Below, piece after piece: positions 1 through 5,155 of a stretch of 5,155 nucleotides of DNA; position 1 is the stretch's first letter, and every line of letters begins with the position of its first letter. A program made the translations under genes and the position numbers. Under the pieces are notes generated by a model that was not told the DNA's origin, did no database searches, and saw nothing but the letters and a program-made list of their open reading frames with translations. This DNA comes from Candidatus Sulfotelmatobacter sp. (GTDB lineage Bacteria; Acidobacteriota; Terriglobia; Terriglobales; Acidobacteriaceae), in contig JASICF010000627.1 in NCBI GenBank assembly GCA_030044775.1, forward strand, positions 1-5,155. The letters are read 5' to 3'.

Positions 1-97
1 GGCTGGATGACGATGAGCCTCCGCATCCAGGCAAAAACGCAATTCCACTACAAAGCGTGAGCAAGCAAAGACATCGACGGGGACTCAGTGGTCGCAT
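1..97 (-). CDS. N-terminus of a predicted lipoprotein (3' part outside window)
   Basis: Thirty-two codons read from an ATG at 97-95 to the left edge with no stop. The peptide begins MRPLSPRRCLCLL, giving a basic n-region (R2, R7, R8). A hydrophobic core follows (about residues 9-22), then a lipobox-like LPGC at residues 22-25, then GG and a run of five serines. Arg-rich start, hydrophobic stretch, Gly-Cys and a Ser/Gly linker are the classic layout of a type II (lipoprotein) signal peptide, so C25 is the probable lipidated residue. Proline at -2 of the lipobox is tolerated but not the commonest residue. The start is supported by GGGAG at 108-104, six bases upstream. The mature domain is not visible, so no function can be given. 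It lies on the same strand as the phosphoesterase gene but beyond that gene's terminator, so it probably has its own promoter. I found no convincing -35/-10 pair in 98-318. Confidence 0.68.
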   Translation of the reverse strand, partial: MRPLSPRRCLCLLTLCSGIAFLPGCGGSSSSS

Positions 98-103
98 AGA
101 TAA

Positions 104-108
104 CTCCC
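104..108 (-). promoter_or_regulatory. Ribosome binding site of the lipoprotein gene
   Basis: The minus strand reads GGGAG followed by six bases and ATG (97-95). It decides the start of an otherwise very short open frame at the window edge. Confidence 0.55.
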
Positions 109-291
109 AAGCAGAGTTGTGAGAATTTGTTTGTCTTGAATTTCTAACACAAACCAAAGAGTAAAGTTGCAGCGGGTACGACCCAAGGTTGCTTCGATGA
201 GCACCGAGGTATTAGCCCTACCTCCGAACTGCAATTGCTAAATTCAGATGGAAGGGTGAACCCTCGAATCCCGGAAATTTGGTGTGTCGCA

Positions 292-309
292 GCCGAGAAT
301 CGTCTCGGC
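292..309. repeat. Perfect 7-bp inverted repeat with 4-nt loop
   Basis: GCCGAGA at 292-298 pairs with TCTCGGC at 303-309 around the loop ATCG. On the minus strand it lies just past the T-tract of the phosphoesterase terminator, and no T-run of its own follows it. It could be a backup or processing hairpin, or chance. It has no visible link to the lipoprotein gene about 195 bases further on. Confidence 0.4.
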
Positions 310-318
310 AGGCGCAAC

Positions 319-353
319 AAAAAAAGAAAAGCCCTTCTACCGATCGAAGGGCT
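319..353 (-). terminator. Intrinsic terminator of the phosphoesterase gene
   Basis: On the minus strand a perfect 8-bp stem, AGCCCTTC / GAAGGGCT (353-346 with 337-330), closes an 8-nt loop. A T-rich tract follows immediately (TTTTCTTTTTTT, 330-319). It begins 22 bases after the TAA stop at 378-376. Stem, loop and T-tract all fit a Rho-independent terminator, and it separates the phosphoesterase gene from the lipoprotein gene. Confidence 0.92.
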
Positions 354-375
354 ATTTCGCTTTAAGTGTGCTCGC

Positions 376-2598
376 TTAGTTGGTTCCAGTTCCGGTCAGG
401 GTGAGAACCTGTGGGCTATCGCCACCGCTGTCAACCAGGGTAAGCGACCCATTGTTGGCGCCTGTCTGCGTGGGCGTGAAGGTAACGCTGACCGTGCATT
501 TCGCCTCGGTCGCCACGCCGCCGGTGCAGGTGTTCGTTGCGGAAAAGGCGCCGCTGGCTCCGACGCTGCCGAAAGTCAGCGTGGTGGTACCGTGATTGGT
601 GATCGCAACGGTCTGCGGCGCGCTCGTAGTTCCGACGGCCTGCGACGAGAACGTCAGGCTCTTTGGCGTATAGCTCACCGGCGTTCCGTCTCCGCTCAAG
701 CGAAGCTGGATCGGGCTGGCGGGATCGTTCGAGTAAATCACCAGATCTCCGTAATAGGCGTCGGTTTCCGGCAAAGCCGAAGCCGTCGTGGGTTTGAAGC
801 TGACATTGAACGTGCAGTCCGCGCCGGGATTCACTGTGCTCCCGCAATTATTGGTCTGGCTGAATGCTCCGCCGACAATCTGGATATTCGAAATGCTTAA
901 AGTTGAGGTTGAGGTATTGGTCAGGGTCACCGATTTGGTAATCGTGCCAGTTCCATAAGGAATCAATGGGAAGGTCAAACCCGGATATCGGACCGACAAA
1001 CTGGTCTGGCTCCCGGTGCCCTGCAAACCTACGCTTACCGACGTCCCGCCCCCGTAGGAGGTCGGCAAAGTAAGCGTTCCGGTTTGCGAACCCAACTCCG
1101 TAGGACTAAACGTAACGTCGACCATGCAGCTTCCACCCGCGCCTATTGATTTCTTGCAGGTGTTTGTCTGGGTGAACGGACCGGTAATGGTCGGCGTCCC
1201 AACGCTCACGGTTGTCGTGCCCCAGTTCGTAAAGGTAACAATGAAAGGAGTGCTGCTCGTGTTGACCGCCTGTCCCCCGAAAGGCACGGTGTTGAGAGAA
1301 TTCATGGGGCAGGTGCGGGTCTGCAGAATGAGCGGCGGCAGCGGCGTCTGGCTGAAATTGAAACTATCCGTGGTGTCGTTGGCCTCGGCATCGCGCTCGG
1401 TGAGTGGCGCCAGGCCAAAGCGCTCTTCGATGAATTTGAGGACCGAGGAAAATTCATATTGCGTGCTTGAAATATATCCCGCTCTGGCGTAGGGAGAAAT
1501 GATGAGAAACGGGACACGCGGTCCCAACCCCCAGTTGTCGACCACCGGCGGAGGAACGTGATCGTACAAGCCGCCGAAGTCATCCCAGGTGAGGAAGATT
1601 GCGGTTGAATCCCAATCGGGACCGTTCATGATGGCGTTGATCTGCTCGACGGTCCAATTTTCGCCGGCGCAGAGAGCGCCATGGTTAGGGTGCTCACTGG
1701 CAGCTCCCCCGGCGACCAGCCAGCTCACAGCCGGCAAGCCGGTGGCGGCGTCGCTGGCGAAATCGGCATCGTTGATTACATTGGTCGACCATAGCGGGCC
1801 GTTGCGAATCTGAGTAAAGGCATCGAGCGTCGAAAAGTTGTAACCCTTCTCACCTTGCGAAGGCGCGTAAAACGCCCAGGAGATTCCGGCGCTCTCAAGA
1901 GAATCGGCCAGCGTCTGAACATCGTAACAGGGAAAAACCTTGCTCAGGTTGCCCTCGTCATCGGCGGTGACACCGGCGGTTCCAGCGGGAGCGTCGCACC
2001 CGAATGAACCGCTCTGGCTGTTGTCAGTGGGGCCAGTGATATCGAGCGCGCCGACACTTTGCGCGGCGACGGTAAAGAGATGGTTCGAGAAACTATCGGA
2101 CTGGATGGAAGAGAAAGCATTATCGGCCAGAACGAAATTCTGCGCGTACGACCAGTAGTTCGGAAGCTGGCCCGGCATGGCCTCCGTGTAACCTATAAAA
2201 CCTTGACCGTTAATGTTGCTGTCGGCGAGCAGATCGAAACGGTCCATTTTTCCGCCATCGATGGCTTCGTTGCCGCTGGCCCATCCATGCTCAGGATCGA
2301 GGGGGTATGTATAGTCGGGGGTTTGCGTCAATGGGATGGTTGCGCCGTAAGAGGTGAGCCCCGTCGTGGCCCCATTCGCCCCGGGATACTGCCCGAAGTA
2401 GTTATCGAATGTCCGGTTCTCTTTGATGATGAAAACGATGTGGTTGATGACGGTGATGTCCTGCGGTGCGTTATTGGGCTGTGCCTTTTTTGGGTTAGTC
2501 GTGCGCTGGGCCACGCCGTGGCCGGATTGCTGGGCTGCGCAGACACACATTCCAAGGCTGACCATCAGGGCAAGCAAGAGGGTACGAGGAACGGACAT
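376..2598 (-). CDS. Secreted phosphoesterase (phospholipase C / AcpA superfamily) with three C-terminal ASH-type domains
   Basis: A 740-residue exported hydrolase, predicted to cleave phosphate mono- or diesters outside the cytoplasm; the substrate cannot be told from sequence. Residues 1-22 form a signal peptide (R5, then LLLALMVSL, cleavage near CAA-Q). Residues about 48-420 are the Pfam Phosphoesterase domain (PF04185). They contain IVFIIKENRTFDNYFG at 54-69, DSFSNHLF at 168-175 (S169 is the likely nucleophile position), SEHPNHG at 301-307 and TWDDFGGLYDHVPPP at 337-351. By analogy with AcpA, as I recall it, E60, N61, D339 and D340 would bind the metal. About 427-738 hold three ASH/choice-of-anchor-D beta-sandwich repeats, each with a Cys-X9-Cys pair; these may mediate surface binding or spacing. 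The ATG start is supported by the signal peptide and by GGAG eight bases upstream. A strong terminator follows the stop. The upstream spacer has only a poor candidate promoter (TTGTGC 2698-2693, TAACCT 2675-2670). The family assignment is firm; phospholipase versus phosphatase is open. Confidence 0.93.
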   Translation of the reverse strand: MSVPRTLLLALMVSLGMCVCAAQQSGHGVAQRTTNPKKAQPNNAPQDITVINHIVFIIKENRTFDNYFGQYPGANGATTGLTSYGATIPLTQTPDYTYPLDPEHGWASGNEAIDGGKMDRFDLLADSNINGQGFIGYTEAMPGQLPNYWSYAQNFVLADNAFSSIQSDSFSNHLFTVAAQSVGALDITGPTDNSQSGSFGCDAPAGTAGVTADDEGNLSKVFPCYDVQTLADSLESAGISWAFYAPSQGEKGYNFSTLDAFTQIRNGPLWSTNVINDADFASDAATGLPAVSWLVAGGAASEHPNHGALCAGENWTVEQINAIMNGPDWDSTAIFLTWDDFGGLYDHVPPPVVDNWGLGPRVPFLIISPYARAGYISSTQYEFSSVLKFIEERFGLAPLTERDAEANDTTDSFNFSQTPLPPLILQTRTCPMNSLNTVPFGGQAVNTSSTPFIVTFTNWGTTTVSVGTPTITGPFTQTNTCKKSIGAGGSCMVDVTFSPTELGSQTGTLTLPTSYGGGTSVSVGLQGTGSQTSLSVRYPGLTFPLIPYGTGTITKSVTLTNTSTSTLSISNIQIVGGAFSQTNNCGSTVNPGADCTFNVSFKPTTASALPETDAYYGDLVIYSNDPASPIQLRLSGDGTPVSYTPKSLTFSSQAVGTTSAPQTVAITNHGTTTLTFGSVGASGAFSATNTCTGGVATEAKCTVSVTFTPTQTGANNGSLTLVDSGGDSPQVLTLTGTGTN
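385..1320 (-). repeat. Three tandem ASH / choice-of-anchor-D protein repeats
   Basis: This is the coding segment for residues 427-738 of the phosphoesterase. Repeat units are about 427-528, 532-638 and 642-738. Each has an N-terminal strand, a T-N-x-G/S-T-x-T-x-x-V/L-type segment, a Gly-(Pro/Ala)-Phe followed by T-N-x-C, exactly nine residues, a second Cys, then (V/I)-x-F-x-P-T and a closing L-x-G-(T/D)-G. The Cys pairs are 481/491, 585/595 and 691/701. The repeats are diverged, not recent copies. The second is the longest because of an insertion around residues 604-616. Confidence 0.75.
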
Positions 2599-2606
2599 GG
2601 AAAATT

Positions 2607-2610
2607 CTCC
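2607..2610 (-). promoter_or_regulatory. Ribosome binding site of the phosphoesterase gene
   Basis: The minus strand reads GCGGAG, then AATTTTCC, then ATG. The GGAG core is eight bases from the start codon, which supports translation from 2598. Confidence 0.6.
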
Positions 2611-2841
2611 GCTTTAAATTCGCTGGTAGAACTCGTGGGGGGGGCTGCTGCTCGACGACGAGATGGCAAAGGTTACTATTGAAACGAGACCCGCACAAGA
2701 GACTTTCTTCTACTGGAAGGGATCCCGCATGCGACGCAGCCAGACCCGGCCGCTAGCTTTGTCGACCCAGTATGCCTATTCTGAGACCAACCACTGGCGG
2801 GCGGGTGATAATAATTTGCACTACCTGGCGATCACCCTCGC

Positions 2842-3612
2842 TCACGAACCTTCACCTTCCACCAGCGGAGTCATAATGACGATGGCCAGGGCGAGGTCTT
2901 GCTCGGTGGAAGCGCGTTTCCCACCCTTTACATGAAGCTTGACCTGCATCACACAAGTTCCGGCGTAGTCCGTGGTGACGCCGGGAAAATTCTTTGGCGC
3001 GGTAGTGACTTCGATCAGGTTCATCACCGCCGGCTTTCTGGTGTGCGAGGCGAAACGGCTGAGCCGGATGAGTTCGTTGGCCGGCATTACGCGCATGGGA
3101 TCCCGGTCGAGCGAAACCGGACTGAGCAGCACGAACTCCCCCGCCTCGGGGCCGCCCGGACTGGTGCCTGACTGCAGAATGCCGTAACGCATCGTGTAAT
3201 AATCCGGCTTGAGTTTCTGGTCGTTAGAGTCCTTGCGATACTCTTGGTCGGCCTCAGGCAAGAAGTGAACCACGCCCACGAGCGCCCCCGGCTTCAAATT
3301 GCCGTAAACCAGCGTGCCGATCTTCGAGGGAGCGTCCTGTCCGCTCACCGCTTTTGCCCAGAACACTTCGCACACATTCATGCGAACCCCGTTTTCCGAC
3401 GTGAATAAGACGGAGCCTTGGGTATCAAGGGCGTTCGCCAGTGTTCTCGGGAGTTTCGGGGACGACTGGAGCTGCACCGGTTCGATGGAATAGGGCTCCG
3501 CTACGCGTGCCCAGGCCGCGGCGGAAGTGACAAGTATCAGCCCGAGCAAGAGCGGAAGCGACCAGAATTGTTTTCTTTTGGGGCGGACGACGATGCAACA
3601 CACTTGCGACAT
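2842..3612 (-). CDS. Exported protein of unknown function (256 aa)
   Basis: I cannot name a function. Residues 1-35 form a signal peptide: basic n-region (R10, K12, R13, K14), hydrophobic LPLLLGLILV at 19-28, and a cleavage site after AWA (33-35). The lack of any later membrane segment or lipobox predicts a soluble periplasmic or secreted product of about 220 residues. The middle has a beta-rich GTLVYGNLKPGALVGVVHFLPE segment (99-120, listed here as positions only for its role) followed by KPDYYTMRYG (135-144) and GEFVLLSPVSLDRDP (158-172). From memory this resembles secreted proteins of Acidobacteriota and relatives that carry a P-G-x-Y-T-x-R-Y-G motif followed by a D-F-L-L-L-S-P motif; I know of no assigned activity. 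The start is supported by AGGAG seven bases upstream. The stop is TGA at 2844-2842. It is flanked by 145-bp and 243-bp spacers, so it is probably transcribed alone. Cysteines at 5 and 6 lie in the signal peptide; C81 and C220 could form a disulphide. Confidence 0.85.
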   Translation of the reverse strand: MSQVCCIVVRPKRKQFWSLPLLLGLILVTSAAAWARVAEPYSIEPVQLQSSPKLPRTLANALDTQGSVLFTSENGVRMNVCEVFWAKAVSGQDAPSKIGTLVYGNLKPGALVGVVHFLPEADQEYRKDSNDQKLKPDYYTMRYGILQSGTSPGGPEAGEFVLLSPVSLDRDPMRVMPANELIRLSRFASHTRKPAVMNLIEVTTAPKNFPGVTTDYAGTCVMQVKLHVKGGKRASTEQDLALAIVIMTPLVEGEGS

Positions 3613-3619
3613 CCCGAGG

Positions 3620-3624
3620 CTCCT
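3620..3624 (-). promoter_or_regulatory. Ribosome binding site of the 256-aa protein gene
   Basis: The minus strand reads AGGAG, then seven bases, then ATG at 3612-3610. This near-ideal Shine-Dalgarno sequence fixes the start chosen for this gene. Confidence 0.7.
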
Positions 3625-3650
3625 GAAAACTGTGGGGGATGTCCCTTATT

Positions 3651-3679
3651 TTATACGAAGAATTTTTATATGAAGAATT
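3651..3679. repeat. 15-bp-period direct repeat in an AT-rich leader, possible promoter region
   Basis: TTATACGAAGAATT (3651-3664) and TTATATGAAGAATT (3666-3679) match at 13 of 14 positions with a 15-bp period. On the minus strand each copy ends in TATAA. The copy nearer the 256-aa gene gives TATAAA at 3655-3650, about 40 bases before its start codon and usable as a -10 element. No good -35 box lies at the right distance, so promoter assignment is weak. A spacing of roughly one and a half helical turns could also suit a regulator, but no known operator is recognised. Confidence 0.5.
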
Positions 3680-3681
3680 AA

Positions 3682-3739
3682 GCCCGCGGGCGCATCGATA
3701 GCGGCGTCACAAGAACAATATCGATTCGCTTACGCGGGC
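3682..3739 (-). terminator. Long imperfect hairpin after the beta-helix/Ig gene, probable terminator
   Basis: GCCCGCG (3682-3688) pairs with CGCGGGC (3733-3739). Inside it, GCGCATCGATA (3690-3700) pairs with TATCGATTCGC (3719-3729) with one mismatch. A 1-versus-3-base internal bulge separates the arms and the loop is 18 nt. On the minus strand it starts 19 bases after the TAG stop at 3760-3758 and is followed by CTTAATTCTTCAT, which is T-rich but not a clean T-run. Its position and GC-rich base favour a terminator. Both arms also contain ATCGAT, so a protein-binding palindrome is an alternative. Confidence 0.5.
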
Positions 3740-3757
3740 CAATCGCCGCGAACGTTT

Positions 3758-5155
3758 CTAATTCACGGTTTCCGTAACGGGGTTCGACGTGCTCTTCTCG
3801 TTGTTCACATCTCCATTGTAGGTCGCCGTGATCGAATCACTGCCTGTGACGAGTTGCTTGCCTTGGGTTGTGTAGCTGGCAGTTCCAGAGGAAACCGTTC
3901 CTTCGCCGAGATAGATCGAGCCGGAATAGAATCGGACGCTGCCCGTGGGGGAGTCTCCATTGACCTTTGCAGTAAAGGTTACGGCTTCCCCGGAACTGGC
4001 TGGATTCGGCGAAGCGGAAGTGATCTTCGTGGTGCTGGGAAAGAGGTTTACGACCTGACTCAGATTTGAGGAGCTGCCAGCGTAATTGCCGGACGCAGCA
4101 TATTTGGCGTCGATGTTGCTGTTTCCCGTACGCAGGGTTGAAGTTGTGTACTTCGCCACGCCTGCAGTGAGAGTGACGGTTGCCAGAGTGACTCCATTGG
4201 CGGCAAACGTGACCGAGCCGGTTGGCTCGCCCGCCGAGGACGCGACGGTTGCGGCAAACGTAACCGAGTGTCCAGCATCAGACGGGTTTAACGAGGACGC
4301 CACGGTCGTGGTCGTGGTGGCGACGTTGACGCGCTGATTGTAAGCACGCGATGTGCTTCCCAGCCACATCGTGTCGCCCGCGTAACTGGCAGTAATCGAG
4401 TTGAGATCAACCGGCAACGATGAAGTCGTGAACGCAGCCACTCCCTGGTTCAGCGTTGCCGTGCCCAGCGTGTCGCTGCCGTTCACAAAGGTAACGCTCT
4501 CACCGTTGGGCGGAGGACCAATCTGCGATGTCACGGTTGCGGTCAAAGTTATCGATTGACCCCAAGTGGCGGGATTCACGCTCGAGGAGAGCGAAACGGT
4601 GCTGATTCCAGCTACGGTGTCGGTCGGAAAGGTCGCGGCAATGACGGGAACAGACGCGCCACCCGCTTCGCGTCCGGGCGCATTGACATTGAAAGCGACG
4701 AATCCCACTTCGCCGGCGGGCGAGCCGCTCTGCAGCGCGAAGTCGTCGTTCGGATAGTCCGGACTCACGAAGAGCGGATCGGCGACGATGCTACCGTTAT
4801 CCTCTCCCAGCGCCTGCCATCCGGCGAAGTCGAGATAGGTGTTGCTTGTGCAGGACGAATTGGAGGTGAAGAACGCCTTGGAGGGCAGGGTGCAATCAGC
4901 CGAACCGGCGTAGCAATACAGATTGTCGCTGTACAACTGCGCCGCCGTCAGGCCGCCTGATGGCGAATACGCGCACATGGATTGCACCGAGGAATTCGGC
5001 TCGTAATAAATCAGGTTCTTGCTGAAGTTGAATTGCAGGACGCCGTTGGCAGGAGGAGCGCAGCCTTGCTGCTTTCCGGCGTGTTCAAAGAAAGCGAAAA
5101 TATTATTCTGAATTGTATTGGTGGTATCCGGCGTTTGCGGCCCGCAGGTTTGCGC
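3758..5155 (-). CDS. Right-handed beta-helix protein with three C-terminal bacterial Ig-like domains (5' end outside window)
   Basis: The frame is open from the right edge to TAG at 3760-3758, giving 465 visible residues. A GTG at 4987 is only an internal valine codon: the 56 codons before it carry the same protein style, including TIQNNIF, typical of a beta-helix rung. Visible residues 1 to about 165 are the end of a parallel beta-helix domain. It closes with FAGWQALGEDNGSIVADPLF (110-129) and DDFALQSGSPAGEVGF (137-152), a hallmark ending of beta-helix proteins with pectate-lyase-like or glycosidase-like folds. Three Ig-like units of the Big_3_5 type (PF16640) follow at about 184-277, 278-370 and 374-465. 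Each has S-x-N-P near its start, (S/A)VTF strands, an A-x-(Y/F)-T-T segment and a closing A-x-Y-x-(G/A). The protein ends with the third unit; no sorting tag or membrane anchor follows. Such proteins are usually secreted and bind or cleave polysaccharide, but the catalytic face and signal peptide are outside the window, so activity is unknown. Confidence 0.88.
   Translation of the reverse strand, partial: AQTCGPQTPDTTNTIQNNIFAFFEHAGKQQGCAPPANGVLQFNFSKNLIYYEPNSSVQSMCAYSPSGGLTAAQLYSDNLYCYAGSADCTLPSKAFFTSNSSCTSNTYLDFAGWQALGEDNGSIVADPLFVSPDYPNDDFALQSGSPAGEVGFVAFNVNAPGREAGGASVPVIAATFPTDTVAGISTVSLSSSVNPATWGQSITLTATVTSQIGPPPNGESVTFVNGSDTLGTATLNQGVAAFTTSSLPVDLNSITASYAGDTMWLGSTSRAYNQRVNVATTTTTVASSLNPSDAGHSVTFAATVASSAGEPTGSVTFAANGVTLATVTLTAGVAKYTTSTLRTGNSNIDAKYAASGNYAGSSSNLSQVVNLFPSTTKITSASPNPASSGEAVTFTAKVNGDSPTGSVRFYSGSIYLGEGTVSSGTASYTTQGKQLVTGSDSITATYNGDVNNEKSTSNPVTETVN
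3761..4606 (-). repeat. Three tandem Ig-like (Big_3_5) protein repeats
   Basis: This is the coding segment of the Ig-like units: about 4606-4325, 4324-4046 and 4036-3761. They share the order T-x-(V/I)-x-S-S/A-x-N-P, G-x-(S/A)-(V/I)-T-(L/F)-T/A-A, (P)-(T/N)-G-(S/E)-(S)V-(T/R)-F, then a Y/F-T-T strand and an I-(T/D)-A-x-Y strand before the linker. Each is about 92-94 residues long. At the DNA level they are clearly diverged, so this is an old domain duplication rather than a recent tandem copy. Confidence 0.75.

Noticed and set aside
1..60. Plus-strand frame ending in TGA at 58-60, a possible gene C-terminus
   Set aside because: Only 19 residues are visible and they have no family signal. The opposite strand encodes a convincing lipoprotein signal peptide with a ribosome site at the same place.
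98..318. Spacer before the lipoprotein gene, checked for small RNAs, tRNAs and riboswitches
   Set aside because: Apart from the 7-bp hairpin at 292-309 and the ribosome site at 104-108, no conserved RNA fold or clear promoter was recognised.
235..900. Plus-strand frame of 221 codons
   Set aside because: It lies opposite the phosphoesterase terminator and the third ASH domain. Its translation is Arg/Gly-rich with no recognisable domain, and no ribosome site precedes it. It is an antisense shadow.
2059..2682. Plus-strand frame of 207 codons
   Set aside because: It lies opposite the signal peptide and catalytic motifs of the phosphoesterase, which are strongly supported on the minus strand. 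The translation shows no domain.
2670..2698. TTGTGC and TAACCT spaced 17 bp apart, a possible promoter of the phosphoesterase gene
   Set aside because: Each box matches the consensus at only about three of six positions, which is expected by chance in a spacer of this length.
2803..2837. Inverted repeat GGGTGAT / ATCACCC just after the stop of the 256-aa gene, a possible terminator
   Set aside because: The stem is only 7 bp around a 21-nt loop, and no T-run follows on the minus strand.
2663..2935. Plus-strand frame of 90 codons in the spacer before the phosphoesterase
   Set aside because: It is partly in a gene-free spacer, overlaps the 3' end of the 256-aa gene, and has no ribosome site or recognisable motif.

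Overview
The window looks like a piece of an Acidobacteriota genome (Terriglobia, Koribacter/Sulfotelmatobacter-like). This is inferred from protein style, not from a marker gene. Moderately GC-rich DNA encodes large exported proteins built from Ig-like and ASH/choice-of-anchor-D repeats, a secreted phosphoesterase, and a secreted protein of a type I associate with this phylum. There is no rRNA, tRNA, CRISPR array, transposase or phage gene.

All four supported genes are on the minus strand, so transcription runs right to left. From the right edge: (1) 5155-3758, the 3' part of a gene for a right-handed beta-helix protein ending in three bacterial Ig-like domains; its start lies beyond the window. 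(2) 3757-3613, a spacer with a long imperfect hairpin (probable terminator), then an AT-rich 15-bp direct repeat in the leader of the next gene. (3) 3612-2842, a signal-peptide-bearing protein of unknown function. (4) 2841-2599, a gene-free spacer with a G8 tract and no convincing promoter. (5) 2598-376, a secreted phosphoesterase (phospholipase C / acid phosphatase AcpA superfamily) fused to three ASH-type beta-sandwich domains. (6) 353-319, a textbook intrinsic terminator, followed by a second small hairpin at 309-292. (7) 97-1, the first 32 codons of a lipoprotein gene that leaves the window at the left edge.

Every product carries an export signal or is of a type usually exported, so the region is best read as a run of separately expressed cell-envelope or secreted proteins. 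The spacers of 145 to 278 bp and the terminator signals argue against one tight operon. A shared task, such as breakdown of extracellular polymers and phosphate esters, is only a guess. I see no clear sign of a previously undescribed multi-gene system. The least explained items are the uncharacterised 256-residue protein, the 15-bp repeat in front of it, and the truncated lipoprotein.
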